Assembly (NCBI GenBank): GCA_022447625.1
Contig: JAKVAX010000015.1
Span: forward strand, 25,099 to 89,098
Reading direction: 5' to 3'
DNA: 64,000 nt
Source: Flavobacteriales bacterium
GTDB lineage: Bacteria; Bacteroidota; Bacteroidia; Flavobacteriales_D; Sanyastnellaceae
This document shows positions 27,685 to 36,275 of the stretch, in pieces. Numbering within the stretch: position 1 is the first letter of the stretch; each line of letters starts with the position of its first letter. The position numbers and the translations under genes were made by a program. The notes beneath the pieces are model-generated. The model was not told the DNA's origin and made no database searches. It saw nothing but the letters and a program-made list of their open reading frames with translations.

Positions 27685-28962
27685 TTAGTTCACTTGCTCA
27701 CCATGTTGACTCAAATCAAGGCCTCTTTCTTCTTGGTCTTCTCGTACCCGCATGGTTAATGAGAGATCAACGACTTTGAAGAGAACCCAGCTTCCACCGA
27801 AGGTGAAAATGGCTGTAATGACCAAAGCAATCATATGGTAGACGAAGGTTTCAGTCTCTCCGTAGACAAGTCCGACATCTTTGGCAAGTACTCCTGTAAG
27901 AATCATACCCACGATGCCTCCCACGCCGTGGCTTGGGAAGACATCAAGGGTATCATCGATTGCAGAACGGTTTTTGAGATAGATCATCCAGTTCGAGATG
28001 AGGGCCGCAATGAATCCAATGAACATCGATTGACTAATATTCACGAATCCAGCTGCTGGTGTGATGGCAACCAAACCTACCACCGCACCAATGCAAGCAC
28101 CAACCGTTGACATTTTTCGTCCGAGCATGCGCTCATAGAACAACCAAGTAATCATGGCTGTAGCAGAAGCAATATTTGTATTCGCAAAGGCAATCACGGC
28201 ATCACCATTTGCGCCTAGAGCAGATCCAGCGTTGAATCCGAACCATCCAAACCATAAAAGTCCGGTACCCAACAAGACATAAGGGATATTTGCATGTTCT
28301 TCAATCACCTCTTTGCGTTTCCCGAGGTAGATAGCTCCTGCTAGTGCTGCGAATCCAGCGGACATGTGTACGACTGTTCCACCAGCGAAGTCAAGCACGC
28401 CCCAATTGCGGAAAAGTCCTTCAGGGTGCCAGGTCATATGGGCCAACGGCGCATAAATGAAGATGGAGAAAAGGACCATGAAGAAGATGTAACTCCTGAA
28501 TCTGACACGTCCAGCGAAGCTCCCGGTAATCAAGGCCGGGGTGATAATGGCAAATTTGAGTTGGAAGAGCGCATATAGTAAGAAAGGAATCGTCTCCGAG
28601 TAGTCAGGATTTGGCTCGAGTCCGACGTCTTTGAAATTCAAATAGGTCAAAGGATTTCCGATAATACCTCCAATGCTATCGCCGAAGGCCAGACTGAATC
28701 CAACAACAACCCATAGTACAGAGATGACCCCAAGAGCAACAAAGCTTTGGAGCATCGTAGAGAGTACATTTTTCTTGTTGACCATTCCTCCGTAGAAGAA
28801 TGAAAGTCCGGGAGTCATTAGAAGCACAAAGGCGCTTGAAACGAGCATCCAAGACGTGTCTCCTTTGTCAATGCTAGATGTCAGTTTAGGATAGTTTGCG
28901 CCAAAGGTGATGCTAATGACAACAAGGATCGCGAGTGCAATGAAGTTGATCTTCTTACCCAT
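27685..28962 (-). CDS. amt: ammonium transporter (Amt/MEP/Rh family)
   Basis: 424 residues from ATG 28962; the open frame continues 121 codons upstream, but that part is unlike the family and the chosen start begins the first hydrophobic helix (MGKKINFIALAILVVISITF). Diagnostic motifs: DTSWMLVSSAFVLLMTPGLSFFYGGMV, DFAGGTVVHMSAG with the first channel histidine, and DVFPSHGVGGIVGMILTG with the second. About eleven or twelve membrane helices. Inner-membrane ammonium uptake as a trimer. No GlnK/P-II gene adjoins it, which is unusual among bacterial amt loci but common in this phylum. Confidence 0.95.
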   Translation of the reverse strand: MGKKINFIALAILVVISITFGANYPKLTSSIDKGDTSWMLVSSAFVLLMTPGLSFFYGGMVNKKNVLSTMLQSFVALGVISVLWVVVGFSLAFGDSIGGIIGNPLTYLNFKDVGLEPNPDYSETIPFLLYALFQLKFAIITPALITGSFAGRVRFRSYIFFMVLFSIFIYAPLAHMTWHPEGLFRNWGVLDFAGGTVVHMSAGFAALAGAIYLGKRKEVIEEHANIPYVLLGTGLLWFGWFGFNAGSALGANGDAVIAFANTNIASATAMITWLFYERMLGRKMSTVGACIGAVVGLVAITPAAGFVNISQSMFIGFIAALISNWMIYLKNRSAIDDTLDVFPSHGVGGIVGMILTGVLAKDVGLVYGETETFVYHMIALVITAIFTFGGSWVLFKVVDLSLTMRVREDQEERGLDLSQHGEQVN

Positions 28963-29307
28963 AGTAAGTTTATTTAATATGTGATCAGGGATGCATTGGC
29001 CCTGGAGGAAAACTGTGTTCCGAAAGGGTTTCATTCTTCCGGAGGTTGTGGTATTTACAGGTTGACAGAAAGGACTGTCAGGTGTAATTCCAGCACAGTT
29101 GGTCATTGAACTGATGCAGAGGCAAACACGAGGAAGACATTGCTCGCATGTGAGTCGTTTGCCTGGAATTTGTGCTAAAAACACTCTAGCAGCCCTAAGG
29201 TAGTGAAAAACACGGGGGTATTTGCGTGAATAAGTGTAAAACCACCAATGACACCCCTTTTTAGGAGGGGGTGTTCGTGAAAAAGGTATTTTGAGGTATG
29301 GGTGTGA

Positions 29308-29334
29308 TAAAAAAAAGACCCGCAATCGCGAGCC
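29308..29334 (-). terminator. intrinsic terminator of the serC-serA operon
   Basis: Minus strand: GGCTCGC-gatt-GCGGGTC (seven pairs, two of them G-U) followed by eight T. It lies beyond the repeat module 29340-29414, so that module would be transcribed in the serA 3' UTR. Confidence 0.75.
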
Positions 29335-29339
29335 TTCTC

Positions 29340-29414
29340 CGTATGCTGTGTGCTGTAGGCTGTGTGCTGTAAGCAGTATGCGGTAAGCTGCTTACAGCCT
29401 ACTGCCTACTGCTG
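29340..29414. repeat. intergenic module of GTAGGCTGTATGC-type words with hairpin
   Basis: Short quasi-repeats of CTGTRKGCTGT and GCAGTATGCGGTA. It includes a 10-bp stem CTGTAAGCAG (29367-29376) / CTGCTTACAG (29388-29397), with GTAGG / CCTAC extending it. The same words recur at 36111-36126 and 39177-39210. Confidence 0.7.
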
Positions 29415-29419
29415 AAGCG

Positions 29420-30388
29420 CTAGCTGTTCGCTACCGCTGTGATTGAGATAATCTTATCAGCAAGCTCCAAACCGATGCGATCTTGAGCTTCTAGCGTAGC
29501 CGCGCCTATGTGAGGTGTTAATGAGAGCTTTGGGTGCTTCATCAAATCTTCGCGTGGCGTAGGTTCGTTTTCAAATACGTCGAGGGCAGCGCAGGCCACT
29601 TTACCTGAATCTAGGGCGGCAATCAGCGCGTCTTCATCGATAGATCCACCACGAGCGGTGTTCACCATCATGACCCCATCTTTACATTTAGCAAGTTCAT
29701 CAGCACCTAGAACGGCAGTTCCACCGTCTTGCTTTGGTACGTGAAGTGTGATGAAGTCTGATTGCGCCAGCAACTCATCCATGCTTACCATATTTGGTTT
29801 AATAGCAACGGTTCCGTGTCCTTCAATATGCCATTCGATGGGTGCGTCAGAAGGGTAGAGGTCATACGCCACTACTTTCATTCCAGCTCCCAAGGCGTAG
29901 CTTGCTACGGCACGACCGATTCGACCAAATCCGATGACACCAAGGGTCTTACCTCTTAGCTCAGATCCCTTTCCGTATTTCTTCTTCAAGGCTTTGAATT
30001 CAGAAACACCATAATCAGGCATTTGACGGTTGCTGTCGTACACCGAGCGAGCAAGCGTGAAGAGCTGTGTCATGACCATCTCAGCTACAGAAAGCGAAGA
30101 AGATGCTGGCGTATTGAAGACTTCGCGTCCTTGACTGCGAGCGTAGTCAACGTCGATGTTATCCATTCCAACACCACCACGTCCGATCATTTTAAGATTC
30201 GGACAAGCATCGATCAATGGCTGTCGAACTTTTGTTGCACTGCGGACAAGCAGTCCGATGTAGCCTTCGTTGTTGATAGCTGCTTCGAGCTCATCTTGAG
30301 CTACGGTATCAGTCACTACAGTGAATCCTGCAGCTTCTAGTTTTGCTTTTCCAGACGGTGAAATTCCGTCGTTCGCAAGAATTTTCAT
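29420..30388 (-). CDS. serA: D-3-phosphoglycerate dehydrogenase
   Basis: 322 residues: N-terminal substrate domain, central Rossmann domain with GVIGFGRIGRAVA, and catalytic residues in NTARGGSIDEDAL (Arg), FENEP (Glu) and LTPHIGAATLEAQ (His). Oxidises 3-phosphoglycerate to 3-phosphohydroxypyruvate, the first step of serine synthesis. It is the short form without the C-terminal ACT domain, so serine feedback via ACT is not expected. It starts 11 bp after serC on the same strand, forming a serC-serA operon. Confidence 0.94.
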   Translation of the reverse strand: MKILANDGISPSGKAKLEAAGFTVVTDTVAQDELEAAINNEGYIGLLVRSATKVRQPLIDACPNLKMIGRGGVGMDNIDVDYARSQGREVFNTPASSSLSVAEMVMTQLFTLARSVYDSNRQMPDYGVSEFKALKKKYGKGSELRGKTLGVIGFGRIGRAVASYALGAGMKVVAYDLYPSDAPIEWHIEGHGTVAIKPNMVSMDELLAQSDFITLHVPKQDGGTAVLGADELAKCKDGVMMVNTARGGSIDEDALIAALDSGKVACAALDVFENEPTPREDLMKHPKLSLTPHIGAATLEAQDRIGLELADKIISITAVANS

Positions 30389-30399
30389 GATGCTATTTG

Positions 30400-31470
30400 T
30401 TATGCTTTAACGCGTGCAAATTCGTCCATTACTTCTGTCAACACCTTCACACTTTCAATAGGAAGAGCGTTGTACATAGAAGCCCGGTAACCGCCTACTG
30501 AACGGTGACCTTTCAATCCGTTGATTCCAGCATCCTGCCATAGCTTGTTGAAGTCGTCAGCAAGTGAGTCATCCGTCAAACGGAACGTCACATTCATTTT
30601 CGAACGGCTGTCTTCTTGTGCGTGACCTGTGAACAATGGATTTTCATCAATGGCTTTGTAGATCAATTCAGCCTTCGCATCGTTACGTGCTTGAATGGCT
30701 GAAATACCGCCCATTTCTTTCATCCAACGGAGTGTCAACATGCTCACATACACAGAGAATACAGGAGGTGTATTGAACATGCTATCCTTCGCAAGGTGAA
30801 CTCCAAGGTCAAGGTATGATGGAATGTCTCTTCCAGTCTTGCCCAATTTGTCTTTGTCAAAGATGTAGAGCACTGTACCTGCAGGTCCCATGTTCTTCTG
30901 CGCTCCGGCGTAGATCATGGTAAACTTGCTCGCGTCGAATTCACGTGAGAAAATATCTGATGACATGTCACAGATGAGGTTCTCATGGCTAGGGAAGTCT
31001 TGGAACTGTGTTCCGAAGATCGTGTTGTTCGAAGTGAAGTGCAGGTAGTCTGCATCAGAAGGCACCTTGTAACCAGTTGGGATATGATTGTAGTTGCTCT
31101 CTTTTGAAGACGCGATCACGTCAACTGAACCGCAGTGTTTTGCTTCTTTAATTGCTTTTGATGACCAAGTACCGGTATCAATGTAGGCACCTTTCCCACC
31201 TTCAGGAAGGTAGTTGTATGCGGTCGTTAGGAAGGCTAGACTTGCTCCACCTTGAAGGAACAATACTTCGTAGTTCGAAGGGAGGTTCAACAACTCCTTA
31301 ACCAAGCTACGTGCTTCCTCCATCACCGCTACAAAATCTTTGCTTCGGTGAGAGATCTCAAGAATCGAAAGATCGATCCCGTTAAAGTTCAAAACAGCTT
31401 CTGAAGCTTCTTGAAAAACGTTGTCCGGTAGAATACACGGACCCGCAGAATAGTTGTGTTTTTTAGCCAT
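30400..31470 (-). CDS. serC: phosphoserine aminotransferase
   Basis: 356 residues from ATG 31470, the start that gives the family N-terminus MAKKHNYSAGPCILP. Motifs include LEISHRSKDF, LFLQGGASLAF and the PLP lysine in YAGAQKNMGPAG. The C-terminus has GHRSVGGYRASMYNALP. A class V aminotransferase converting 3-phosphohydroxypyruvate and glutamate to phosphoserine. First gene of the operon with serA, with an exact -7 element 18 bp upstream. Confidence 0.95.
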   Translation of the reverse strand: MAKKHNYSAGPCILPDNVFQEASEAVLNFNGIDLSILEISHRSKDFVAVMEEARSLVKELLNLPSNYEVLFLQGGASLAFLTTAYNYLPEGGKGAYIDTGTWSSKAIKEAKHCGSVDVIASSKESNYNHIPTGYKVPSDADYLHFTSNNTIFGTQFQDFPSHENLICDMSSDIFSREFDASKFTMIYAGAQKNMGPAGTVLYIFDKDKLGKTGRDIPSYLDLGVHLAKDSMFNTPPVFSVYVSMLTLRWMKEMGGISAIQARNDAKAELIYKAIDENPLFTGHAQEDSRSKMNVTFRLTDDSLADDFNKLWQDAGINGLKGHRSVGGYRASMYNALPIESVKVLTEVMDEFARVKA

Positions 31471-31488
31471 TCCTAGACAATGTTTGGA

Positions 31489-31496
31489 CAAAGGTA
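31489..31496 (-). promoter_or_regulatory. -7 promoter element of serC-serA
   Basis: Minus-strand TACCTTTG, exact TAnnTTTG, 18 bp before the serC ATG. No convincing -33 TTG at the usual distance. Confidence 0.6.
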
Positions 31497-31550
31497 AGTC
31501 ACCGATTCGAGGGAAGTGTGAAGTGTGGATGAAATGTTTGTATTTGGAGG

Positions 31551-31592
31551 GCGGATCGCGGATCGCGGTGGGGTGAAACTACCGCGATCCGC
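31551..31592. repeat. 12-bp inverted repeat after the amidohydrolase gene
   Basis: GCGGATCGCGGT (31558-31569) and ACCGCGATCCGC (31581-31592) pair perfectly around an 11-base loop, preceded by a second GCGGATC. Ten bases beyond the stop at 31602. No T run follows on the minus strand, so it is a hairpin or attenuating structure rather than a classical terminator. Confidence 0.65.
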
Positions 31593-31601
31593 GTTCCTCT
31601 C

Positions 31602-33548
31602 TCATCTCACCACGATCACTTTTTCTTTAGTGATAACGTTGCCGTTCTCCGAATAAAGGACCACGGTGTACATTCCTTCGGCCCAGCTTGTTACATCTAT
31701 TTGCTGGTTCAATGAATTGACCTTTATCGATTCAACTTGAGCACCTGAAGAATTCAGTACGGTAGCTGAGACTAGTCCGTTGACATGGGCTGGTATTTGA
31801 ATAGTCACGTAGTCGCGCGTGATACTTGGATTGATCCAGCGCTTCGTTCTTACCACGGTGATTTCATCGATTCCGACTGGGAAACTTCCATCATTAAATA
31901 CCACTTCACCTCCGAGCATGGTCATCGTCACATTGGTTTGTGCAATCTGATTGACAGGGATATCGAAGATGTCTTGATCCACGCAAATGATATCTGCGTA
32001 TTTGCCGACTTCAATACTTCCGGTGACATCTTCATGTCGCATCACGAATGCGGAATGAATCGTGCGTGCATCCACCGCTTCTTCAACCGTTGGGAGGTTC
32101 TCTGGTGCACGCGTTACAGCGTTCTGAATGGAACGGAACGGGTTCATCGTTGAGACATCCCAATCGCTACTGAGGGTGACTCTTCCATTGGCGTCGTATA
32201 TAGAACCAATCGGGATGAAGGTCTCAGCGATCTCATCACCTACGAAGTCTGCATTCCATTGCCACTGATTTGGCTGAGTCCAGTTAGCTGATACTTGGGC
32301 GTCAGCAATGACATCCAATTCAGCGAATCGCGAATATTCCTCCTCGTTCATGAATTCAATGTGGGTCAGGCGATGGCGTGCTCCAATGTCTCCATTGGTA
32401 TTTCGTGCAGCTTCAATGGCATCTAAGGATTCAGCCGATCCTCTGTTGCCAATACTGTGGATGAAGAAATCGTAACCAACCAATTCAAGTTGGGTGATGT
32501 AGTCAGCTAAGCGATCTGGATCGATGTAATTCGTTCCATTGGTGAATGGCCAACCGAAGTTGTAGACATAGTCTTGATCAAGTGCAGCCGTCCCGTTCAA
32601 GCTTATTCCGTCTATGTAGCACTTGATTTGCGTGACGCGAAGCATGTCATCCCCTTCATTATACATATTAGGCAGGAGCGGGATTTGCTCTTCATCAGCA
32701 TCTTCAGCATAAATCCAAGGGGCTAGGACGACTCTCGCAGTGAGTTCTCCGTCGGCTTTTACTTGTTGCCATACATCGATGTAGTTTCTTTTCCAATAGG
32801 TTCTGCCTTCGACGATGCTTGTAATTCCTTGTTCGGCTAGCGCCGGAAGTCCGAAGTACACGAGTCCGTCATAATTTTGCCCGTCAACCAAATCATTGGA
32901 GGCAAGCGCGGCACCGAAGGCTAAATCACCCGCGGCGTCAAGTAGAATCCCATTCGGGATGCCATCTTCTTTTACGATCAGGCCGCCTTCAGGGTCGGGA
33001 GTATTTTCATCAATACTCAAAGCTTCAAATGCTGCGCTGTTGACCCAAGCAGAATGCGAAGTCTCTTCCATCGCGACTACCGGAGTGGAAGGGAAGAACG
33101 AGTCCAACACCTCACGTGGATTCTCATCTGATTCCAACAACGTGAGAATGGAGAATCCGTAAGCAAAAATCCATCCATTCGAATTGGCCTGAGGATCACA
33201 ATCTGAAAGTTGTTGACCTAGTTGAGTCGTCGATAAAGCAAAAGAGCTCAATGTACAATTCGACCCCGCACCAGAGCTTCCCTCAAGCAAGTGATTATGC
33301 ACATCATGCATCCCAGGGAGAATGAGTTTTCCCTCAAGATCAACTGATAAGGTATTGTCTCCAATGAAAGACTGCACGCCATCATTGTCGCCAACATACA
33401 CAAGAATTCCGTCATCAATAGCCAGGGCTTCCTCAAACTCTTGTTCAGCATTCGAAGTATAAATCTTCCCGTTGTAAAGAACATAGTCAGCCACTTGGCC
33501 GAATAGCGCGGAGGGAAGTAAGCATAAGATTGTTAGGAGGTTACGCAT
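31602..33548 (-). CDS. secreted amidohydrolase-3 family enzyme with T9SS sorting domain
   Basis: 648 residues from ATG 33548, selected because it begins the signal peptide (MRNLLTILCLLPSALFGQ). Residues ~20-560 are an amidohydrolase-3/YtcJ-like metal hydrolase: ADYVLYNGKIYT, LPGMHDVHNHLLEG (metal HxH), FIHSIGNRG, THIEFM, SSDWDVSTMNPF and GKYADIICVDQD. The last ~75 residues (ATVLNSSGAQVESIKV ... GMYTVVLYSENG ... EKVIVV) form a type A sorting domain. A TIM-barrel amidohydrolase normally cytoplasmic or periplasmic is thus sent to the cell surface or medium. Substrate unknown; relatives act on N-acyl or N-substituted amides. Confidence 0.9.
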   Translation of the reverse strand: MRNLLTILCLLPSALFGQVADYVLYNGKIYTSNAEQEFEEALAIDDGILVYVGDNDGVQSFIGDNTLSVDLEGKLILPGMHDVHNHLLEGSSGAGSNCTLSSFALSTTQLGQQLSDCDPQANSNGWIFAYGFSILTLLESDENPREVLDSFFPSTPVVAMEETSHSAWVNSAAFEALSIDENTPDPEGGLIVKEDGIPNGILLDAAGDLAFGAALASNDLVDGQNYDGLVYFGLPALAEQGITSIVEGRTYWKRNYIDVWQQVKADGELTARVVLAPWIYAEDADEEQIPLLPNMYNEGDDMLRVTQIKCYIDGISLNGTAALDQDYVYNFGWPFTNGTNYIDPDRLADYITQLELVGYDFFIHSIGNRGSAESLDAIEAARNTNGDIGARHRLTHIEFMNEEEYSRFAELDVIADAQVSANWTQPNQWQWNADFVGDEIAETFIPIGSIYDANGRVTLSSDWDVSTMNPFRSIQNAVTRAPENLPTVEEAVDARTIHSAFVMRHEDVTGSIEVGKYADIICVDQDIFDIPVNQIAQTNVTMTMLGGEVVFNDGSFPVGIDEITVVRTKRWINPSITRDYVTIQIPAHVNGLVSATVLNSSGAQVESIKVNSLNQQIDVTSWAEGMYTVVLYSENGNVITKEKVIVVR

Positions 33549-33778
33549 GGGGGAATATAAGGCTTTAGGCCATAGTAGATGATCATTGCTGACGAAGGCC
33601 ATAGTATTCAGTGAATACAGTCATTGGTTAACATGCTTAAATGGAACCGAGCAAATTCTTCGAACACTCACATATCTCATTTAATTCTACAATGTTCGTT
33701 GCGATGATTTTCGACGACTCAGATGCAAGAAATACTATCAACGCGCCCAATACTTAAGACTCCGTTTTGTGAAATCTA

Positions 33779-34441
33779 TTAGTTGCAATAATGCGTGTGA
33801 CCGTAAAACCAGTTTGGGTGTTTCTTGGCTTTTTCGCACCAGTCAAAGTTGTTGAACGAAGGTTCAGCAAGAATTATTTCGATTGCTTTACGGGCGATTT
33901 CGCTCTTTTCATGGTTTTCCGTTGAGTCGAAGTATGTGACTTTATCTCGTTCTTTGATTAGTACAATTCCGATATCGTCTACAAAATACTCCTGACCAAT
34001 GATTCCCTCGCTTTTAGGTGCATATAAAGGTAAAATAGTAATTGGGGTGCTTCTCCCATTGATATTGAACACTCTTGTTTCAGAAGGACCATACTCACTT
34101 TCATGATGATAGAGGATCGAATCTGCTTCAACGTGCCACGTCAAGTACTTTTCAGAGACCCACGAATCCGAATTGGCTGAGTTGCTATAATCCCAGAAAT
34201 TATAGAACTCCAGGGTTCTGTCTGGTGTCTCCTTTTTGTACACATTAACCTTCTGTATTTCATTTACCCATTGTTGCCGTTCATAGTAGTAGCCACTGGT
34301 TGAGTCGCGATGTTCAACGCAGTACCTCACTTTTGTAAATGTTCTTGATTGACAGAAATGTAGAAGTGCTTGTTTCTCTGTTTCAGAACCACAACTAGCG
34401 CAGACTAAAACCATAAGGATGAACTTAAGCGTTCTGGCCAT
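33779..34441 (-). CDS. lipoprotein of unknown function
   Basis: 220 residues with a lipoprotein signal (ILMVLVCASCGSE, cysteine ~17). Polar, tyrosine- and tryptophan-rich body (YYYERQQWVNEIQ, FYNFWDYSNSANSD) ending in a His/Cys cluster (KKHPNWFYGHTHYCN). No recognised family. The 176-bp gap upstream shows nothing I can identify. Confidence 0.7.
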   Translation of the reverse strand: MARTLKFILMVLVCASCGSETEKQALLHFCQSRTFTKVRYCVEHRDSTSGYYYERQQWVNEIQKVNVYKKETPDRTLEFYNFWDYSNSANSDSWVSEKYLTWHVEADSILYHHESEYGPSETRVFNINGRSTPITILPLYAPKSEGIIGQEYFVDDIGIVLIKERDKVTYFDSTENHEKSEIARKAIEIILAEPSFNNFDWCEKAKKHPNWFYGHTHYCN

Positions 34442-34544
34442 GCTTCAAGAACGCTGAGAATAGGCAGAATATTACCTATGAAGAATAAAGACTTTCTAAG
34501 TAGAATATCTCACTAAATAAAGCCTAACGCCTAACGTCTCTAGC

Positions 34545-34880
34545 CTAGTCTTCCGTCCAAACAGCAAGAAGATTCCCCACGGGATCAAAAAACTCAAATC
34601 GTCGTCCACCAGGAAAGGAGAAGATTTCTTTGGAAATCGTTCCGCCGTTGGCGAGAACAACTTTATAAATCTCCTCGAGATTATTGTGGTGCAAGACTAC
34701 GAGCGCACCGTTTACTACTTCTCCGTCAATTTTCTCGAAACCACCTTCAACACCGCTCTTCGAGAAGGCAGTATAGCCAAGACCATAATCAGTAAACTTC
34801 CACCCAAAACATGTGGAGTAAAAGGTTTTGACCTTCTCAAGGTCAGGAGAATAAAGTTCGATGTAGTGAATCGGTGTCAT
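34545..34880 (-). CDS. VOC superfamily (glyoxalase/bleomycin-resistance-like) protein
   Basis: 111 residues, one VOC module pair: IHYIELYSPDLEKVKTFYSTCFGW at the N-terminus, GALVVLHHNNLEEIYKVVLANGG in the middle, and RRFEFFDPVGNLLAVW at the C-terminus, the usual position of a metal-binding glutamate. Single-domain VOC proteins of this length dimerise to form the active site. Substrate unknown. Confidence 0.9.
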   Translation of the reverse strand: MTPIHYIELYSPDLEKVKTFYSTCFGWKFTDYGLGYTAFSKSGVEGGFEKIDGEVVNGALVVLHHNNLEEIYKVVLANGGTISKEIFSFPGGRRFEFFDPVGNLLAVWTED

Positions 34881-34922
34881 GGTGCATGTTGAATGTGGAA
34901 CGTTGAAGTATTGTGCAAAGCA

Positions 34923-34951
34923 CAGCCTTACGCCATAAGCCCTACGCCTTA
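34923..34951. repeat. intergenic GGCNTA-type repeat module
   Basis: GCCTTACGCCATAAGCCCTACGCCTT-like words; the same vocabulary recurs at 52111, 53799 and 58338. Confidence 0.6.
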
Positions 34952-34966
34952 AAAAGCTGCGCTTTT

Positions 34967-36049
34967 TTACTGCTGATCAAAATCAACCACCACCTTTTCC
35001 GTTCTCGGATGTGCTTGGCAGGTGAGAATGAACCCACGTTCTACTTCGTCTGGCTCGAGGCTGTAGTTTACTTCCATATCTACTTCTCCTTCGACAAGAA
35101 GAGCGCGGCAGGTGCAGCACACACCACCTTTGCAAGAGAACGGCAAATCCGCTCCTTTGCCCAGGGCAGCGTCGAGAATGTTCTCGCCTTCATATGGTAG
35201 GTTGAAAGCAAGGGTGTTTCCGTCGAGAACTACTTCTACACTGGCTGTCTTGCCGTCAAATTCTGGTTTCTTTTCAGTAGCCTTTTTCTCTTTCAAGGCA
35301 CCGGCCACAGGAGAGGTGAAAAGCTCAAAGTGGATATTCTCCTTCGGAGTTCCAAGCTCTTCCATTTTACTACTTACGGCTTTGATCATCGGTTCCGGAC
35401 CACAAATGAAGACTGCATCAATCGCTGGTGCATCTACAAGAACGTTGCAGAATTGCTCACATTTATCGGCATCGATTCTACCTGAGAACATAGGAATGTC
35501 CGTAGGTTCTTGTGTCAACACATGGAAGATGCGCAGACGTGAAAGGTAGCGGTCCTTAAGCTCCTCCAACTCGTCGCGGAAGATGATCGTTGAGCTTGAA
35601 CGGTTCGCATAAAACAAGGTAAATGTGCTGTTCGGTTCTTTCTGAAGCGTCGTCTTTATGATCGACATCATTGGCGTAATCCCTGATCCAGCTGCAAAAG
35701 CTAGGTAGTCTTTATCGTTCGATTCATCGAGCGGAACGTAAAAGTTCCCCATCGGTGTCATCACTGAAAGTTCATCACCAGCCTTCAATTCGTTATTGGC
35801 GTATGTACTGAATTTACCATCCTCCACTTGCTTAATCGCTACTCGCAATTCTCTGTCATCCGTTCCACTGCAAATTGAGTAAGAACGACGAACATCTTCG
35901 CCATTGATATCAGCACGTAAAGTCAAGTACTGACCTTGAATGAACACGTAATCATCTTTTAACGATGGCGGTACATCGAACGCGATAGAAACAGTGTCTT
36001 CCGTCTCTTTGCGGACTTCAGAAATAGACAGGGTATGAAATTGCGGCAT
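34967..36049 (-). CDS. PaaE-like ferredoxin-NAD(P)H reductase with C-terminal 2Fe-2S domain
   Basis: 360 residues from ATG 36049; 49 further in-frame upstream codons are repeat-derived sequence. Order: FAD-binding domain (RRSYSICSG), NAD(P)-binding domain (AAGSGITPMMSII, FICGPEPMI), then a plant-type ferredoxin domain with CKGGVCCTCRA and a distant C in FILTCQAHP. The architecture matches the phenylacetyl-CoA epoxidase reductase PaaE and related oxygenase reductases. No paaABCD genes are in the window, so the partner oxygenase may be elsewhere, as with lone desaturase or hydroxylase reductases in Bacteroidota. Confidence 0.88.
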   Translation of the reverse strand: MPQFHTLSISEVRKETEDTVSIAFDVPPSLKDDYVFIQGQYLTLRADINGEDVRRSYSICSGTDDRELRVAIKQVEDGKFSTYANNELKAGDELSVMTPMGNFYVPLDESNDKDYLAFAAGSGITPMMSIIKTTLQKEPNSTFTLFYANRSSSTIIFRDELEELKDRYLSRLRIFHVLTQEPTDIPMFSGRIDADKCEQFCNVLVDAPAIDAVFICGPEPMIKAVSSKMEELGTPKENIHFELFTSPVAGALKEKKATEKKPEFDGKTASVEVVLDGNTLAFNLPYEGENILDAALGKGADLPFSCKGGVCCTCRALLVEGEVDMEVNYSLEPDEVERGFILTCQAHPRTEKVVVDFDQQ

Positions 36050-36070
36050 TGATTCTCCTTTTGCAGATTT

Positions 36071-36078
36071 CAAATATA
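36071..36078 (-). promoter_or_regulatory. -7 promoter element of the PaaE-like gene
   Basis: Minus-strand TATATTTG, exact TAnnTTTG, 21 bp before the start codon. Confidence 0.55.
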
Positions 36079-36102
36079 GGAAGACTAGGGCGTCCTTTGG
36101 AA

Positions 36103-36263
<161 letters not shown>

Positions 36264-36271
36264 TACTTTCG
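36264..36271 (+). promoter_or_regulatory. -7-like element of the ABC-F operon
   Basis: TACTTTCG, one mismatch to TAnnTTTG, directly at the end of the GTCCAC array and 4 bp before the GTG start; it supports the short start over the in-frame extension through the repeat. Confidence 0.45.
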
Positions 36272-36275
36272 CCCT

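Larger units (their letters stand above)
28963..29419. other. long gap between serA and the ammonium transporter gene
   Basis: 457 bp. From right to left: a repeat module (29340-29414), the serA terminator (29308-29334), then ~345 bp of leader for the transporter gene. The leader holds a TGACAG-N6-CTGTCA inverted repeat (29063-29080) that could be an operator. No ORF with coding character is seen. Confidence 0.6.

Noticed and set aside
28963..29325. 121-codon extension of the ammonium transporter
   Set aside because: Composition is unlike any Amt N-terminus and it crosses the serA terminator; the true start begins the first membrane helix.
34967..36049. Part of a phenylacetate degradation cluster
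   Set aside because: No paaA-D or other paa genes are visible; only the reductase architecture is shared.
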